A DNA stretch of 64,000 nucleotides from Bagarius yarrelli. Taxonomy: Eukaryota > Chordata > Actinopteri > Siluriformes > Sisoridae. This document shows positions 12,699 to 23,370 of the stretch, piece after piece. A model generated the notes under the pieces. It searched no databases and had not been told where the DNA came from. It saw only the letters and a list, made by a program, of their open reading frames with translations. The translations under genes and the position numbers were made by a program. The first letter of the stretch is position 1, and every line of letters starts with the position of its first letter. The stretch covers positions 4,238,501-4,302,500 of the forward strand of contig VCAZ01000025.1 in the NCBI GenBank assembly GCA_005784505.1. The letters are read 5' to 3'.

Positions 12699-12992
12699 CA
12701 GTGGTGGCTCAAATCATAAAGGTGCTAAGTTGCTAATCTGGAGACCAGGAAGACCTGGCTTCAAGCCCCACCACCACCAGCTGTTGATCTGAAGACCAGA
12801 AACACCGGGGTTCAAGCCTCACCACTGGCAAGCGAACCTCTGTTGAGTCCTTGAGCAAGACCCTTAACCGATCCTGCTCCAAGGGCGCTGTATCTATCTG
12901 ACTCTGCGCTCTGACCCCAACTTACTAAGATGGGATATGTGGAAAAAGAATTTCACTGTGCTGTAAAAAACTATATGTGAGAAAATAAAGGC
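12699..12992 (+). repeat. SINE family B with a duplicated tRNA-like head
   Basis: The head segment occurs twice in tandem: CTAATCTGGAGACCAGGAAG with GGCTTCAAGCCCCACC, then TTGATCTGAAGACCAGAAAC with GGGTTCAAGCCTCACC. Each segment carries its own B-box-like block. A normal family B body follows (CTTGAGCAAGACCCTTAACC, GCTCCAAGGGCGCTGTATC, GACCCCAACTTACTAAG) and then the tail GAATTTCACTGTGCTGTAA and AATAAAGGC. The copy is nearly 300 bp, longer than the family's other copies here. Confidence 0.85.
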
Positions 12993-13139
12993 ATTTACAT
13001 TTACATTAACATATGACATGACTACAAATGACTTAAGGGTGCAACTAATATCCACTAATATTATTTAGCTATCATCTTTTGTATCTATTTTTCTGATGTT
13101 CAGGCTCATATGTGTTAATGTAGAACACAAGTTTCAATG

Positions 13140-13640
13140 ACTTGTAGTTTGGCTCGTTTGGCTTATTTGGTCCGAACCAAAGAACCGAAAATTATAAATT
13201 GGTCCTGGTCCGCTTAGCGAACCTAAAGGCGCATTGAACCTAAAGGCATACTTTCACAACCCGATTTACCATCCGAAACGACATAATGTACTGGATTAAA
13301 TACACTCATCGTGTGAATGTATACTATAATGTAATGTTTTTACTTTTACCAGCTAAGAACTTGCAAAAAGCTTCTAAAATGTTTAAAAGAAGATGAATCT
13401 AATTTTCTCCGTTATATGCAGAAACAATGAGATGGCATTTCCCATGACTTTTTCCATTAATAAGTTCTTTGGTTCAGGTAGTTGAGCATTCTGTCCTGTA
13501 AAATTAAAGAATCACGATCAGCATTGAATTTGCACACCAGAGTTCGTTTGGAAACCACCAGATAGATGGGTCGCGGCCCTCTTGTTTGGTGTCACACCAG
13601 GGTTTGGATGTCAGCATTTATACTTATTCAAGGAACACGC
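13140..13640. mobile_element. Possible DNA-transposon remnant
   Basis: Both sides carry mirrored GTTCGTTTGG and CCGAACCAAAG-like motifs (TTGGTCCGAACCAAAGAACC on the left; GAGTTCGTTTGGAAACC, TTGTTTGGTGTCACACC on the right). Fish genomes hold hAT-like non-autonomous elements with such ends (family knowledge). The ends are too diverged here to set boundaries or identify a duplication. Confidence 0.35.
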
Positions 13641-15312
13641 CCTTGGATACTGTCAGCAAATTTAATATGCACACTTTTTAATGGTATTTAATCTATTTGT
13701 ATTGGTTTAATATATTTCTTGTTTTTTGCATAGAGCTTTGAATCCTCTGCAAGCACTTATGAAGATAAATGATTGAATGAAGAAACATTTATATCCATTC
13801 TCTTAAAGCTTGCAGTAATTCTGGTGGGGAATCCAGACCACTCAATATCTAGCAGATAAATGATATGATAGTTAATTGATAGTTATAAGTCTAACTTTGG
13901 AGCAGATTTTTATTTAAAGATTCTTAAAAATCTTTATAACATACGTTCACAAGATGCAAGTCATAATCTGCAGTGCTGCGACTGTCAGATGGGATGTCAT
14001 AAATCTGTACAGAAGCCTATGATTTAAAAGACATTCGTCACATGATGTGACTGTCAGAACGATGAGTGGCACGAGGTTTGACACATGTTTCCTCCCCTCG
14101 GATTCGAATCTCTTTTCTTCATTACTCAGACTCCTTCAGATCTCCCAGTCCACCACAGTACCTCTAATCTACATATCATTTCCATCAATTTCCTGTCACT
14201 TGGTGGAATACCATCTGTGGAGGAGGGCAGGCTGATTGAATTTAGCAAATTGGTCAATAAGGGTGAATGGTTTAGAGGCTGCTTTTCTCATAATCACCAT
14301 GACACGTTTAAAAAAGGTGACAAGATATCCTATCATTTGCATGGATTAAACGTCCCAAACTGAACGGGATTTCGTTCCAAATTGATCCAAATGGCCAAAC
14401 AGAATAATGTGATTAAAAAAAAAAAAAAAACAGGGATTATTATCTGCTATTTGCAGCTGGGGGCAACCTATATTACACCCTAATTAAGTAAACAAGTCAA
14501 TGTTTCAGTTATGTAACAAAGTCAGATCATTTGCAGGGTTAATGTTGTGAGGTTGGGATTACTGTATATGAGATCCTGTTATTAATGAACCACCACATAT
14601 TTTATAACGGGGTAGATCTTATACCCCCCTAGAACTTCTGCAGCAGATAAATAGCTGGTCTAGACAAGATTAATGTCGAGATGGATATAGATCATAAGAG
14701 CGACCGGTGCAAATTCGATGAAAGATGTGCTCTTGATAGCTTGCTGACTGCACAAAATCACACTCTTTGTTCCGTATGGAATCTTAGCTGGAGTTCGAAT
14801 GCAACTTACAACAGGCTCATTTTTAACTAGATCCATTCAAACAACTCTCTATAGAAACGGATGCCTTAATTACTGCTTTTTTTACTCTTAAAAATAATCA
14901 CTAAAGCTGTGAATGGTAAACAGCATCGAGAGAAAATTTGATTAACCCCATCTTGCTAAAGGGCATCCATTTAAAAACTTGTGCTGCTATTCCCCTCAAA
15001 GAAAAAAAAAACGTTCTTCAAATATTTATTTAACAAGTTCAATCAAAAGCTCTTGTCCAAATAAGTAAAGCCCTAGTTAAATATCGATAGTCTGGACTAC
15101 AGTTTTCATCAAAAATCCTGCTGTGTCATTTGGGTGTTGGTGTGACTCCAAATAGGTCTATTTTGTTAGAGAGATTAAGAAGGAAAAGAAGTGAAAGTGT
15201 GGTCAAAATCATGCTCACGCTACCTTCTACCATGGACCTTTGTGATGAGACGCAATTAGGAAAGCAGGCTGATTCCTTCAGCCTTTACTGTCATTCCACA
15301 CAAAGGTCACAG

Positions 15313-15384
15313 GTTTTCCAAAGGTGTTCAGGGGTGGCGTCAGAGTCAGGGCTCTGAGCAGGACACTTACGTTCTTCCAGAGAC
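15313..15384 (-). mobile_element. Tc1-like transposon fragment
   Basis: Read on the minus strand this short piece runs GTTCTTCC complement, CTGAGCAGGACAC complement, then GGTGTTCA complement. It corresponds to the part of the element at about 20620-20700 that reads GGAAGAACTGGAGTGTGTCC and CTGAACACCTTTGG. It is a piece of the degenerate Tc1-like transposase region around the block preceding the last catalytic residue, and has no coding capacity. Confidence 0.6.
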
Positions 15385-15408
15385 ATCCATCCATCTATCT
15401 ATCTATCT

Positions 15409-15542
15409 ATCAATTTTCTACACCCGCTTATTCCCTAACTCGGGGTCACGGGGATCTGTAAGGGCGAAAGGCGGGGTGGGGGGTGGTGGGTACACCCTGG
15501 ACAGGTTGCCAGTCCATCACAGGGCCACACACACACTCATAC
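15409..15542 (-). repeat. tRNA-derived SINE, family C, 3' part
   Basis: Shares the blocks ACACCCGCTTATTCCCTAAC, GGGGTCACGGGGATCTG, GGTACACCCTGGACAGG and CCAGTCCATCACAGGGC with the near-complete copy at 63646-63941. It is preceded by a small CTAT array. The tRNA-like head, which would lie on the right, is absent. Confidence 0.8.
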
Positions 15543-16318
15543 TAGAGTTTATAATATATATGGGATTAATATAATGTGATATTTTCATACAATTTTGTTT
15601 AGCTTGATATTTCTTGCATCTTGTAGTCAAGCTGCTATAAAGGGTACTTCTAGTAACAACAGTAAACAATCACAATCAAAAGGATTTGAGGAATCTCAGG
15701 AGATTATGGAAATCTACCAGTTGTCCAGTGGAGGTAGAGCTGGCAACAGTCACAAGATCCAGATGCAGCCAAACACCACATGTGAGCAAAAATAGATCAA
15801 CTCTACAACATACTACATTCCAAACTATTTCAAATAAGATTTTAAGGATTATTATCCCTGTACACACTAATACAACACATTAAAAAGGGTTTGCCCTTTT
15901 AAACCATACCACATACAGTATACACCAAGAAAAAAAACTGCAAATGACAGATCTACATTCAGAGAGAGGAGGTCCACGTTCCTCAAACTGCCAGCACTGA
16001 CTGAAAATACTGACAAGAATAACTCCTCTCTATATCTGTGTCTCTAGTAGATCTGAAGCAAAGCTAAGAGAAAGCTTGACACCCCCCCCCCCTCCTCCCC
16101 ATACGATCTATAAAGGGTAAAATAGAGGCAAAGATCAAAGCAAGTGTGCAGAGCCGATAAAAAGCTGCAGAATGCCATGGTGCCAATAGCAGCTGCAAAT
16201 ATTAAAGTAATACCTGATTTTAACAGTAAGAGTTTGAACTTAATTAAGTCGCTCAAGTTGTATCTGTGCATTACAACGCTAAGATGTAAAGATCGTAAGG
16301 ACAAGACATGGAAACAAG

Positions 16319-16324
16319 ACTTAC
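16319..16324 (-). other. nrxn2: 5' splice site of the nrxn2 beta exon
   Basis: On the minus strand the coding sequence ends CACG and is followed by GTAAGT, a consensus donor. The split leaves one base of the next codon in the exon, as needed to join RGGH to the following G or A residue encoded mostly by the next exon of beta-neurexins. Translation reads on in frame past this point for 93 codons, but those residues have no neurexin similarity and are taken as intron. Confidence 0.85.
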
Positions 16325-16628
16325 CGTGGCCCCCTCTTGTTAGGAAGGGCATCCTGTTAATGGCGATAGGTACAGTCCCATGCTTGTTATGGAAGTGGTG
16401 GACGTGGTGTGTGGTGCTCAGACTGGAAGACACACGAGCATTGGCTGTTCTGTCTGGCAAAGAGACTAGCAGGACCAGAGATAATGCAAGCCTCCACCAG
16501 GTGCCAAGACCCATCAAGCCTGTTCCCCCACACTCCCAGCCCAGCAGCAGCACCTCCAACTTAGGGCAAGAAGTACCGATCCAGGCCCTACCACTTCCCA
16601 TCTGTCCAAGCTGCTGCATAGAAGACAT
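16325..16628 (-). CDS. nrxn2: Neurexin-2 beta, first coding exon (partial CDS)
   Basis: Beta-neurexins are presynaptic single-pass adhesion proteins. Their one LNS domain binds neuroligins, LRRTMs and cerebellins, and they are transcribed from an internal promoter of a neurexin gene. This exon encodes 101 codons plus one base. Residues 65-101 run RVSSSLSTTHHVHHFHNKHG and on through TVPIAINRMPFLTRGGH, which from memory is nearly identical to mammalian NRXN2 beta; NRXN1 beta and NRXN3 beta differ clearly here. Residues 47-57 (LALSLVLLVSL) form the signal-peptide core, with a plausible cleavage after ANA at residue 64. I chose the ATG at 16626-16628 because an in-frame TAA lies six codons upstream and a G is at -3. 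M10 and M39 are alternative starts; M39 would give a compact 26-residue signal peptide. The remaining domains (LNS6, stalk, membrane segment, PDZ-binding tail) must be encoded left of the window. The 2a and 2b paralogues cannot be told apart from this exon. The plus-strand open frame across the locus is a shadow. Confidence 0.93.
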
Positions 16629-18200
16629 CTCAGTGAGGAAAGCTTATGTTAACCATTATCCACAGGACAGGTAAACAGCTCAGCGAATGATGTGATGGAC
16701 ACTAAAAAAAATCTTCCAAGCTCTTGCAGTAGGTTTCCAAAGAGCAAAATGATTGAAAAATCTCCTCAGTATCTTTTATGTCTGACTTTAACAATCCAAT
16801 CGGAAATAAATCTGTCGCTGTCCCTCTTGACAATTTCTCTTGAATGAATTCCCAATTAATTAAAAATACGGGAAAATTCAGGGGAGTTTTTGTGAAACCA
16901 AACAAAACTATAGCAGAATGATAAATTCCCACAGGCTTTCACATACAAACCACAAAAGCTATAAATTCATGCATCGGAGCGTTAATATCAGCTAAACCGA
17001 GCAAAGGAAAAAGTGCTTCAGGTGGCTCTCTCTCTTTTTCCCGGGTTTCTGTTTTTCCAGCCTCAGGTAGCGCTTAGGCTCTGTTAAGACCACTCTTCCT
17101 CAGAGGGCGGCCCCTCCACTGCAGAGAAAGTGATAAGAAACATCCCAGGAGGGATTTGAAAAATGGATTATTCTAATAAGATTTAGAAATTTAAAGAAAG
17201 AAAAGCCAAAGAGCGTTAAGGAAAAGAAAAAATGATTTGCGATGACAAAAAAGGGTAGAAGAAAGGCAAACTCTGATGGAGAGAAAAAGCAGCAGAGGTA
17301 GAGAAAGGAATCTGCTGCAGCGTGGCAGTGGGAAAAATCTGTGAATAAATAAATAAATGCAAGCTCCCCATGAGTCCTAGAATGCGCTGTTAGCTGAAAT
17401 AACACTCCTCCTTGAAGCCTTCACCTTCCAGAGCCCAAGCCGTAGTCAAAAAGCGAGTGCCGAGACAAGCAACGGAGCATTCACCGTAAGCAGCCGAGAA
17501 TCTCCCCGCTCTTTCTCTCTCTTTTTCTCTCTCTCTCTTTCTCTCTCCGTCTCCTCTCCCTCAGTCGCTGACGCGCACTCTGTATTGATTAGCACTGCTT
17601 TCCATCCCCCTCGCTGCTCTCCTTCCTGTTCCCTGCTCTCTCTCCTCTCTTCTCCTAGAAACAGACACACTGCCTAGGACACTGATGATTCCCAGAGGAA
17701 AAGCAGGTAAAGGTGGCAGGAAAACTGCTCGCAGACGCTGCTTGGATTTTAGCAGACTAATTAGAATCATAAGTTGCAGGATCATAAGTTGCGTCTTCCT
17801 TTCCTCCAACGCAAATTCTTGATGTATGTAACGGCAGGATAGCCAGGACAGAGAGCAGAGAGGACAGAAGCACTGACTCTTGGCTGTCTTCCATGAACAT
17901 GCAGACCAGGACACAGAGTCCTCCTTCCTAAACCATAGGCAATGACTATCACGGCATGAGAGAGAAAGAAGAGGCGAAAGAGAGCAGCATAGTGTGTCTG
18001 CGAGAGAGAGGGAGAGTGAGAGAGAGACAGAGAGAAAAAAAGAGGGAGAGGGGTGGGAGGTGGAAGAGGCAGGCAACACAGCGCAAAGCACACAGGCACA
18101 CACAGAAACAAGCCCAAAGAAAAAAATATATATCAGATACCAGAGCTTGCGAACATCCAAGCCAACAAATCAGAGCTAATGTTGACTCACCGGAATGATG
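16629..18200 (-). promoter_or_regulatory. nrxn2: Inferred nrxn2 beta promoter and 5' untranslated region
   Basis: In known neurexin genes the beta transcript starts from its own promoter just upstream of the beta exon, with an untranslated leader continuous with it. Here that maps to the right of 16628. The stretch contains a (CT)-rich run at 17505-17550 and a GA-rich run at 17955-18060 on the plus strand, and a relatively GC-rich patch at 17410-17720. No CpG island or clear TATA box stands out. The transcription start cannot be set from sequence alone, and the extent given is a guess. Confidence 0.45.
16630..16656 (-). other. nrxn2: Upstream ORF in the beta leader
   Basis: On the minus strand an ATG with A at -3 and G at +4 opens an 8-codon frame (MVNISFPH). 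Its TGA ends one base before the main nrxn2 beta ATG. The two are in different frames. If the leader includes this segment, scanning ribosomes should often start here. That would reduce initiation at residue 1, allow reinitiation nearby, or favour internal starts. It is irrelevant if transcription starts or splicing joins downstream of it. Confidence 0.5.
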
Positions 18201-19317
18201 CTAAAGACACTAAGACTGCAGCGTAGAACATCCAGAATCAGCCGAACTGTTTAGGGCAAAATCAGTCTCGGAGGATTCCTGGAAGACCAAATCTAAATTC
18301 ACATGGTCCAGATGCAGCCTACCCACTATGACTAAGACTCCATCACTTGGTTCTTCATCAGTCTGAAGATGAACCGATGTTTTAGGATGTTGTGCATGCG
18401 TAGGCAATACGAAATGAACACATCGCTCTCCGTGACGACTCGTTATTTTTTTAGGATTCGTTCAAAATGAACAAATCGCTCATGAACAACGCAACACTAC
18501 TTCTTTTGTAGTAAATAACGAATAAGCTTCAGAGAAAATTTTCATCGGGAAATGTAGTGAAGTAAAAGTTGGCAGAAATATAAAAACCCCAAGTACATAT
18601 TCTCTCAAAACAAATACTTAGGTACTGTAACAAAGTATTATGTCTTTGTTACATTTAACCTCTGATGCAAACAATGCATCTCAGTTCAAATTAGAGTCAA
18701 GAACTCAGCCAGAGAGAGTACAGGTGAAAAAAAGGGTAGATGAGAGAGAAAGATTGACTCTGTGCAACCCCATACATCAGATAAATCAACTAGGATAGAG
18801 ATCTCAGTTGGGATTGCCTCGCTGTTTGAAAGGGTGTGCAAAAAAAAGAAGGCCAAAACAGAACAGAGGCAGTGCCACCTTTCATGGTGACAGGAGGGGA
18901 TAAGCGGGCCATTACTCAGCCACAGTGGGGAAAAGAACGAACGGACCATCGCTAGCGAGCCAGGGCTGATTGAGGAGTAGTGCACACGAGAGGGGAGAGG
19001 CGGCTCCTCTTCACAGCACCCACAGCCACAGCGTGTAAATCCTGACTGTCTGCTGTAGCTAAAGGCTGCAGTTAGCCACAAAGTTAAAATGAACATGAAC
19101 TTCCACTCATTGAGATTTACCCCGGGTTTAGAAGAGTAGGGGCTGCTGCTCGACGCTAATCGATTCTTATTCCTCTTCACACTAAGTTCCTGAGATATAT
19201 AACAGATAACCTTGAGACCAGGTGAAATGTCTTGCATGGTTTTAAACATTATCTAGTCCAGAGAGACGAATTGTGGATAAAAAGAATTTTGGGGTGTTTT
19301 TCCTCCCTAATTTACTT

Positions 19318-19381
19318 ACCTGAAAATTCCCACCTACCATCTCAAAATTCCCACCTACCTGAAAATTCCCACCTACGATCT
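19318..19381. repeat. Short tandem repeat, about 20-bp unit
   Basis: AAAATTCCCACCTAC occurs three times in a row with the spacers CTG, CATCT and CTG between copies. No larger structure is visible. Confidence 0.8.
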
Positions 19382-19986
19382 TCTTTATTATACAGTGGCA
19401 ACCAATGAGGCCAAAGCATTACCCATTATTAAATTATTAGGCTTAAAAGCTTAATAAAGTGGTGGGTCCACCAGACCCTTGCAGAACAAAAATCAGGAAC
19501 ACCACCTGGGGTTTAAATACATCTTTTCACTCCATCTAGACATACAAAGCAAATGTAAGAGCTCTAAAAGTTTCCTAAGAAACATAAACCTGTGAGGAAT
19601 GCTTTAAAAGGTAGAAAGTAGAAATAAATGACCAGGTGTGTGACACGACACCAAAGGCAGAGCCATTACCATGACACATTTGGTGATTTTCCAATAACAG
19701 CACATCCAGAGGTGTGTATTTTTCTCCGATGACACAGTTATTATTGCCAATAATTGCTAATGAATACATCTTATATATCCAGTATATATATTTTTTTTTC
19801 TTACTATTAATCAAGATTTTTAATCTGTTTATAGATGAATATTTTGGTTTAGGAAAAAATTATGAACATGACAATCCGAACGTTTTACATCACAATCCAC
19901 GAACATGGCAACCATGGATGACACAGCAAGAAAAAAACAATAATTTCATTCCATGTTTATCTCCCTCAGATACTGACTCCTGACTG

Positions 19987-20093
19987 CAGTTCACCTTATC
20001 AAGAGCGACTTACAATACATTCACCTCCCAGATACGGCAAATGATATTTCAATCAGCAGTCTAACACCTTAATCATCAAACTACCCCTACCAC
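19987..20093 (-). repeat. tRNA-derived SINE, family A, fragment
   Basis: Reverse orientation: CTTATCAAGAGCGACTTACA from near the tail and GCAGTCTAACACCTTAATCA from the head. The body between them is mostly deleted. Confidence 0.65.
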
Positions 20094-20489
20094 TATATGC
20101 TTGGTTCGCTTGAGGTTGCTGATGTTACCCAGTTGCAGCATCATTAACTGGTGTGACCCACATCTGTTAAAAGTTTTATGACTTTGACCCACATCTGTTT
20201 TTAGTTTCATGTGTCTTAGCCCAATGTGTGTCTTTAAATCCCCTGACTTGTGCCTGGTTTGACCTTGACCTTGTCTAATGGTTTGAATTTATTATTTGTG
20301 TGCTCATTAAAGCCTTACCCGCATCTGAATCTGCCAGAGTAGCTCTGTCCTGGAAAAAAACTGTCTCTTGCTTTCTACAGACACTGTTTCATGTCCATAA
20401 AACAACAGTGGTGGAAAACCGAATGAACAACATATATTTTGTCCATTTAAAGGTCTAATATATGGTGGAAAGACGTACACTTTAGCAGC

Positions 20490-20935
20490 ACATCCACATA
20501 AGTGCGTCTTCTGTATGCTGTAGCATTAAGGGTTCCCTTAATTGGAACTAAAAAGCTCAAATGACAATGTCCCTGTGCATAAACCCCCCGAGCTCCATGA
20601 AGACATGCTGCCTTCTGTTTGGTGCGGAAGAACTGGAGTGTGTCCTGGAACAGATTCCTGACTCTGACTCAACCCCACTGAACACCTTTGGGATGAACTG
20701 GAACACTGACTGCACCCCAGACCTCCTCATCTAACATTTATGTCTTATATTACTAATACTTCAGTGGCTGAATGAACACAAATCCCTACACAATCTAGTG
20801 GAAAACCTTTCCAGAAATGTGGAAGCTTTTATATGAGTAACAGTGAGACAACATCTGGAATATGATGTAAAAAAAAAAAAATCACAATTCCAATTGTTCC
20901 AATTGTCCTGTCCATATAGTGTATAATTTATGTGA
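20490..20935 (+). mobile_element. Tc1-like non-autonomous transposon relic
   Basis: Recognisable blocks in order: GTATGCTGTAGCATTAAGG, GACAATGTCCCTGTGCATAA, GAGCTCCATGAAGACATG, CTGAACACCTTTGGGATGAA (the stretch encoding the H-L-W-D-E-L-E-type block after the second catalytic Asp), ACAATCTAGTGGAAAACC and the terminal CCATATAGTGTAT. These match a widespread fish Tc1/mariner family whose ends read like TACACTATATGGCCAAAAG (family knowledge). The frame is broken throughout and the left inverted repeat is not clear. Orientation follows the transposase sense. Confidence 0.8.
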
Positions 20936-21989
20936 ATTCAAGTCCATGACACAAATTAGCTCCAAATCACTCTGCTTTGGTGAAAATACTTAAAATTAAT
21001 ACTTCATTACTGACTGATTTTAAGCAGTAACAAAAACTCCTGTTATAACTGTTGAATAAACATCTCCTTGCAGAAAACCTTCATCATCTTTCTCTGATAG
21101 TTTTTTAAAAGAGTGGGCATTCCTTATGGACAAAGTCCTTCAATGGGTCTAGTGCAAGAAACTGGAGCAGTAATGACCACAAAGAGTAATAACTGCAAAA
21201 AATCATGTTGTAAGAGTTCCTTTCTGTTGTTGGGTCAGCAGATCAGGGACTCTCACCACAGCATCGATGTTCTCTTCATGAGTGCTCTCCAGAATGAAAG
21301 ACTAGTATTAATCAATCTGCCTGCCCGGGGGTGGCTCATCCCGATAAGGAATGATGGTGTGAACTGGGACGTTGTGTGAGGCATCCCTGAGTTTTAACCA
21401 TCTGTCGCCTGGCAGCCGTTACTGCCGGCCAACCACAGACTGCCAACTGACCTGCTGCCCGAAGTTCAAACAGCATGCCGGGAACATGATGGAGAAGCCA
21501 CGGGGTAACAAAGTGCCGATCGTATCCGTTCCCACCGTCTCTAGAACTTACCATATAATAGCAGGCTAATGTTAAATCCTATTTTTTTTCATATAAAATA
21601 GTTAAAAAAATTAAATTAATATATAATTTAAAACCAATACAATATAAAATGCCTATTTGGCTATTTTATTAAATTCTAGTGTAAGCAGAAAATAATTAAA
21701 ATCCCCTGCAGAACTTCTGAATTGAATTTTGTAACCGGTAATCTCTGATGACCTCCTGGGCTCTTGTCGAAAATCGTCATGTTTCTTTTTTCTGTTGAGC
21801 CGTTTATTTTTATCCTCCGAACGCTGTGTCATTTGTGAGGGAACCAACAATGTAATAGGCTATAGTAAAAGAGGAAAAGAAATCATTTTTGCTCTCTGGC
21901 ATTCTATGCTTTTCCAAGCAAGACATTGGCGTAGTGGCCTCCGGGGATGAAGCAGTCGCATTAATAATGGCAGTTTTGGCATAATTACT

Positions 21990-22330
21990 CTTGATGCCTG
22001 CCTTCTTCGGAAGTAATGGCCTGCGGTTGAGATATCTGCTTGATTTAATTCGCCTTACAACCGTAGCACCTCGCAATGCTATTAAGGGGGCAAAGAGGAA
22101 GTGGCATGTTCAGGGCGAATACGAGCTAGACTGGGATAATCAGAAGACTCTCTGGAGAAAAGAGAGGGGGTGAGGTTAATGCCACTTCTGCTGTATATGA
22201 AGGTTGAGGGCAGCAATGTGCGGCCAGCTGATTAAAAAATCATCATTGGAGCAAGGTTCATTCACATCGTAGTAGTTTATATTCAATATTTCTCAGAGAT
22301 GATTGTGTTTTGGCAATCTTTGAAAAGGAA
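21990..22330. other. Candidate conserved non-coding element
   Basis: Unique stretch with balanced base composition and blocks such as GATATCTGCTTGATTTAATT, CCGTAGCACCTCGCAATGC and TCATCATTGGAGCAAGG. No simple repeats, no transposon signature and no convincing exon. Texture-based call only. Confidence 0.25.
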
Positions 22331-22397
22331 TACATTTATTTTCATGTTGATGAGTGTGTCTGGCTGTAAATAGGATTGTACAGTACAAAGACTAAGA

Positions 22398-22603
22398 AGG
22401 ACATGGTACCGCAGTGGTTAAGGTGTTGGACTGCTGATTGGAAGATCAGGGTTTGATTCCCACCACCACCAAGTTGCCACTGCTGGGTCCCTGAGCAAGG
22501 CCCTTAAACCCCAATTGCCCAGTTTTATAAAAGAGATAAATGCAAGTCGCTCTGGATAAAAGTGTCTGCCAAAATGCTGTAAATATAAATGCAAATGCAA
22601 ATG
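22398..22603 (+). repeat. tRNA-derived SINE, family A (well preserved)
   Basis: Complete architecture: GGTACCGCAGTGGTTAAGG (A-box region), GATCAGGGTTTGATTCCC (B-box region), CCAAGTTGCCACTGCTGGG, TGAGCAAGGCCCTTAAACC, GTCGCTCTGGATAAAAGTG, TCTGCCAAAATGCTGTAAAT and a short AAATGC repeat as the 3' end. Useful as a local reference for the family. Confidence 0.9.
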
Positions 22604-22880
22604 TATGCTTGATACGTCCTGGGTGCTTTTTAAAAGTGACGAATAGGAAGGCAGGCAAAACTAAACAGCCAGCGTACCCTAAGAAGAACTGATCAGATGA
22701 ATTGAATTTTCAGTTAGCTTGAAGGCTGGACAGTGATCGTATTGATCAATCATGAAAAGTGGCAGGAGCTGACTGGTGTGAGATACGAAAAATACCCGGG
22801 CTAATGTGTGCCAAAGCCTTTCCCACATGGTGCTGAGCCGGCCAAGGTTGTCCCATCAATCATCATGGCTGGAAAAAGAA

Positions 22881-22902
22881 GTGTGTGTGTGTGTGTGTGT
22901 GC
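22881..22902. repeat. (GT)n microsatellite
   Basis: About 11 uninterrupted GT units. Confidence 0.9.
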
Positions 22903-23370
22903 ATGAACCAAGATCCAGATGTCACCAGAAGCAACCCCAACCACCTGTGGCAAAAACCACCTGTCCCTGGAGCAAAAGCCAAAAAGCCAGGCCTTTAAAT
23001 GTGTGGCTGTATTTCTGAGATAAGGTGGTCTTGATTTCAGCTACTGAACAGAACTCAAAATTCAAAATAGACATTTACACCTGAAACAGTCTGGTTAAAA
23101 AGTCATTCCCAGTGATTGTTGGATGATTTAAAAAAAATGCAAGCAAAAACGATTATCAGCAGAGGAAGTAGTTCTCCAATCTTATTGTCATGCGGGGTAG
23201 TAATGCCATCTGCAGCCAAATCACACTGTATAATCCGCTTAAACAGTAGTGTGTTTACTGCATGCATAATGTAACTCACTGATTGGCTGTTCTGTACAGG
23301 ATCCATTCAGATTTTAGAGCTGTAAAAGGGCTGAAAGGAGGTGCAGAAGGCATCTCTAAGAGTATTTACT

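Larger units (their letters stand above)
1..16324 (-). other. nrxn2: Inferred nrxn2 beta intron 1 (continues left of window)
   Basis: This is everything downstream of the beta-exon splice donor on the minus strand. I searched by eye for the next expected coding exon, which starts the shared last LNS domain with residues like GTTYIFGK and GLGDYLQLHI, and did not find it. The stretch is therefore read as intron of more than 16 kb. It holds SINE copies, a terminal-inverted-repeat element at 6.15 kb, a 24-bp minisatellite at 7.1 kb and otherwise unremarkable AT-rich sequence. The open frames here are short and have no recognisable domain. That it is intron is inference from the exon at 16.3 kb. 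Confidence 0.7.

Noticed and set aside
16144..16674. 176-codon plus-strand frame over the nrxn2 beta exon
   Set aside because: It is the antisense shadow of the minus-strand exon and has no recognisable domain. The neurexin match, start context and splice donor are all on the minus strand.
18420..18500. GATTCGTTCAAAATGAACAA with an inverted-repeat look, resembling a fish DNA-transposon end
   Set aside because: Only one end-like motif is visible, without a partner or target duplication.
22398..22480. tRNA-like A and B boxes as possible true tRNA genes (also at 37239, 54192 and 63860-63941)
   Set aside because: Each is the head of a SINE with its body and tail attached. Acceptor stems and anticodon arms do not close into a proper tRNA.
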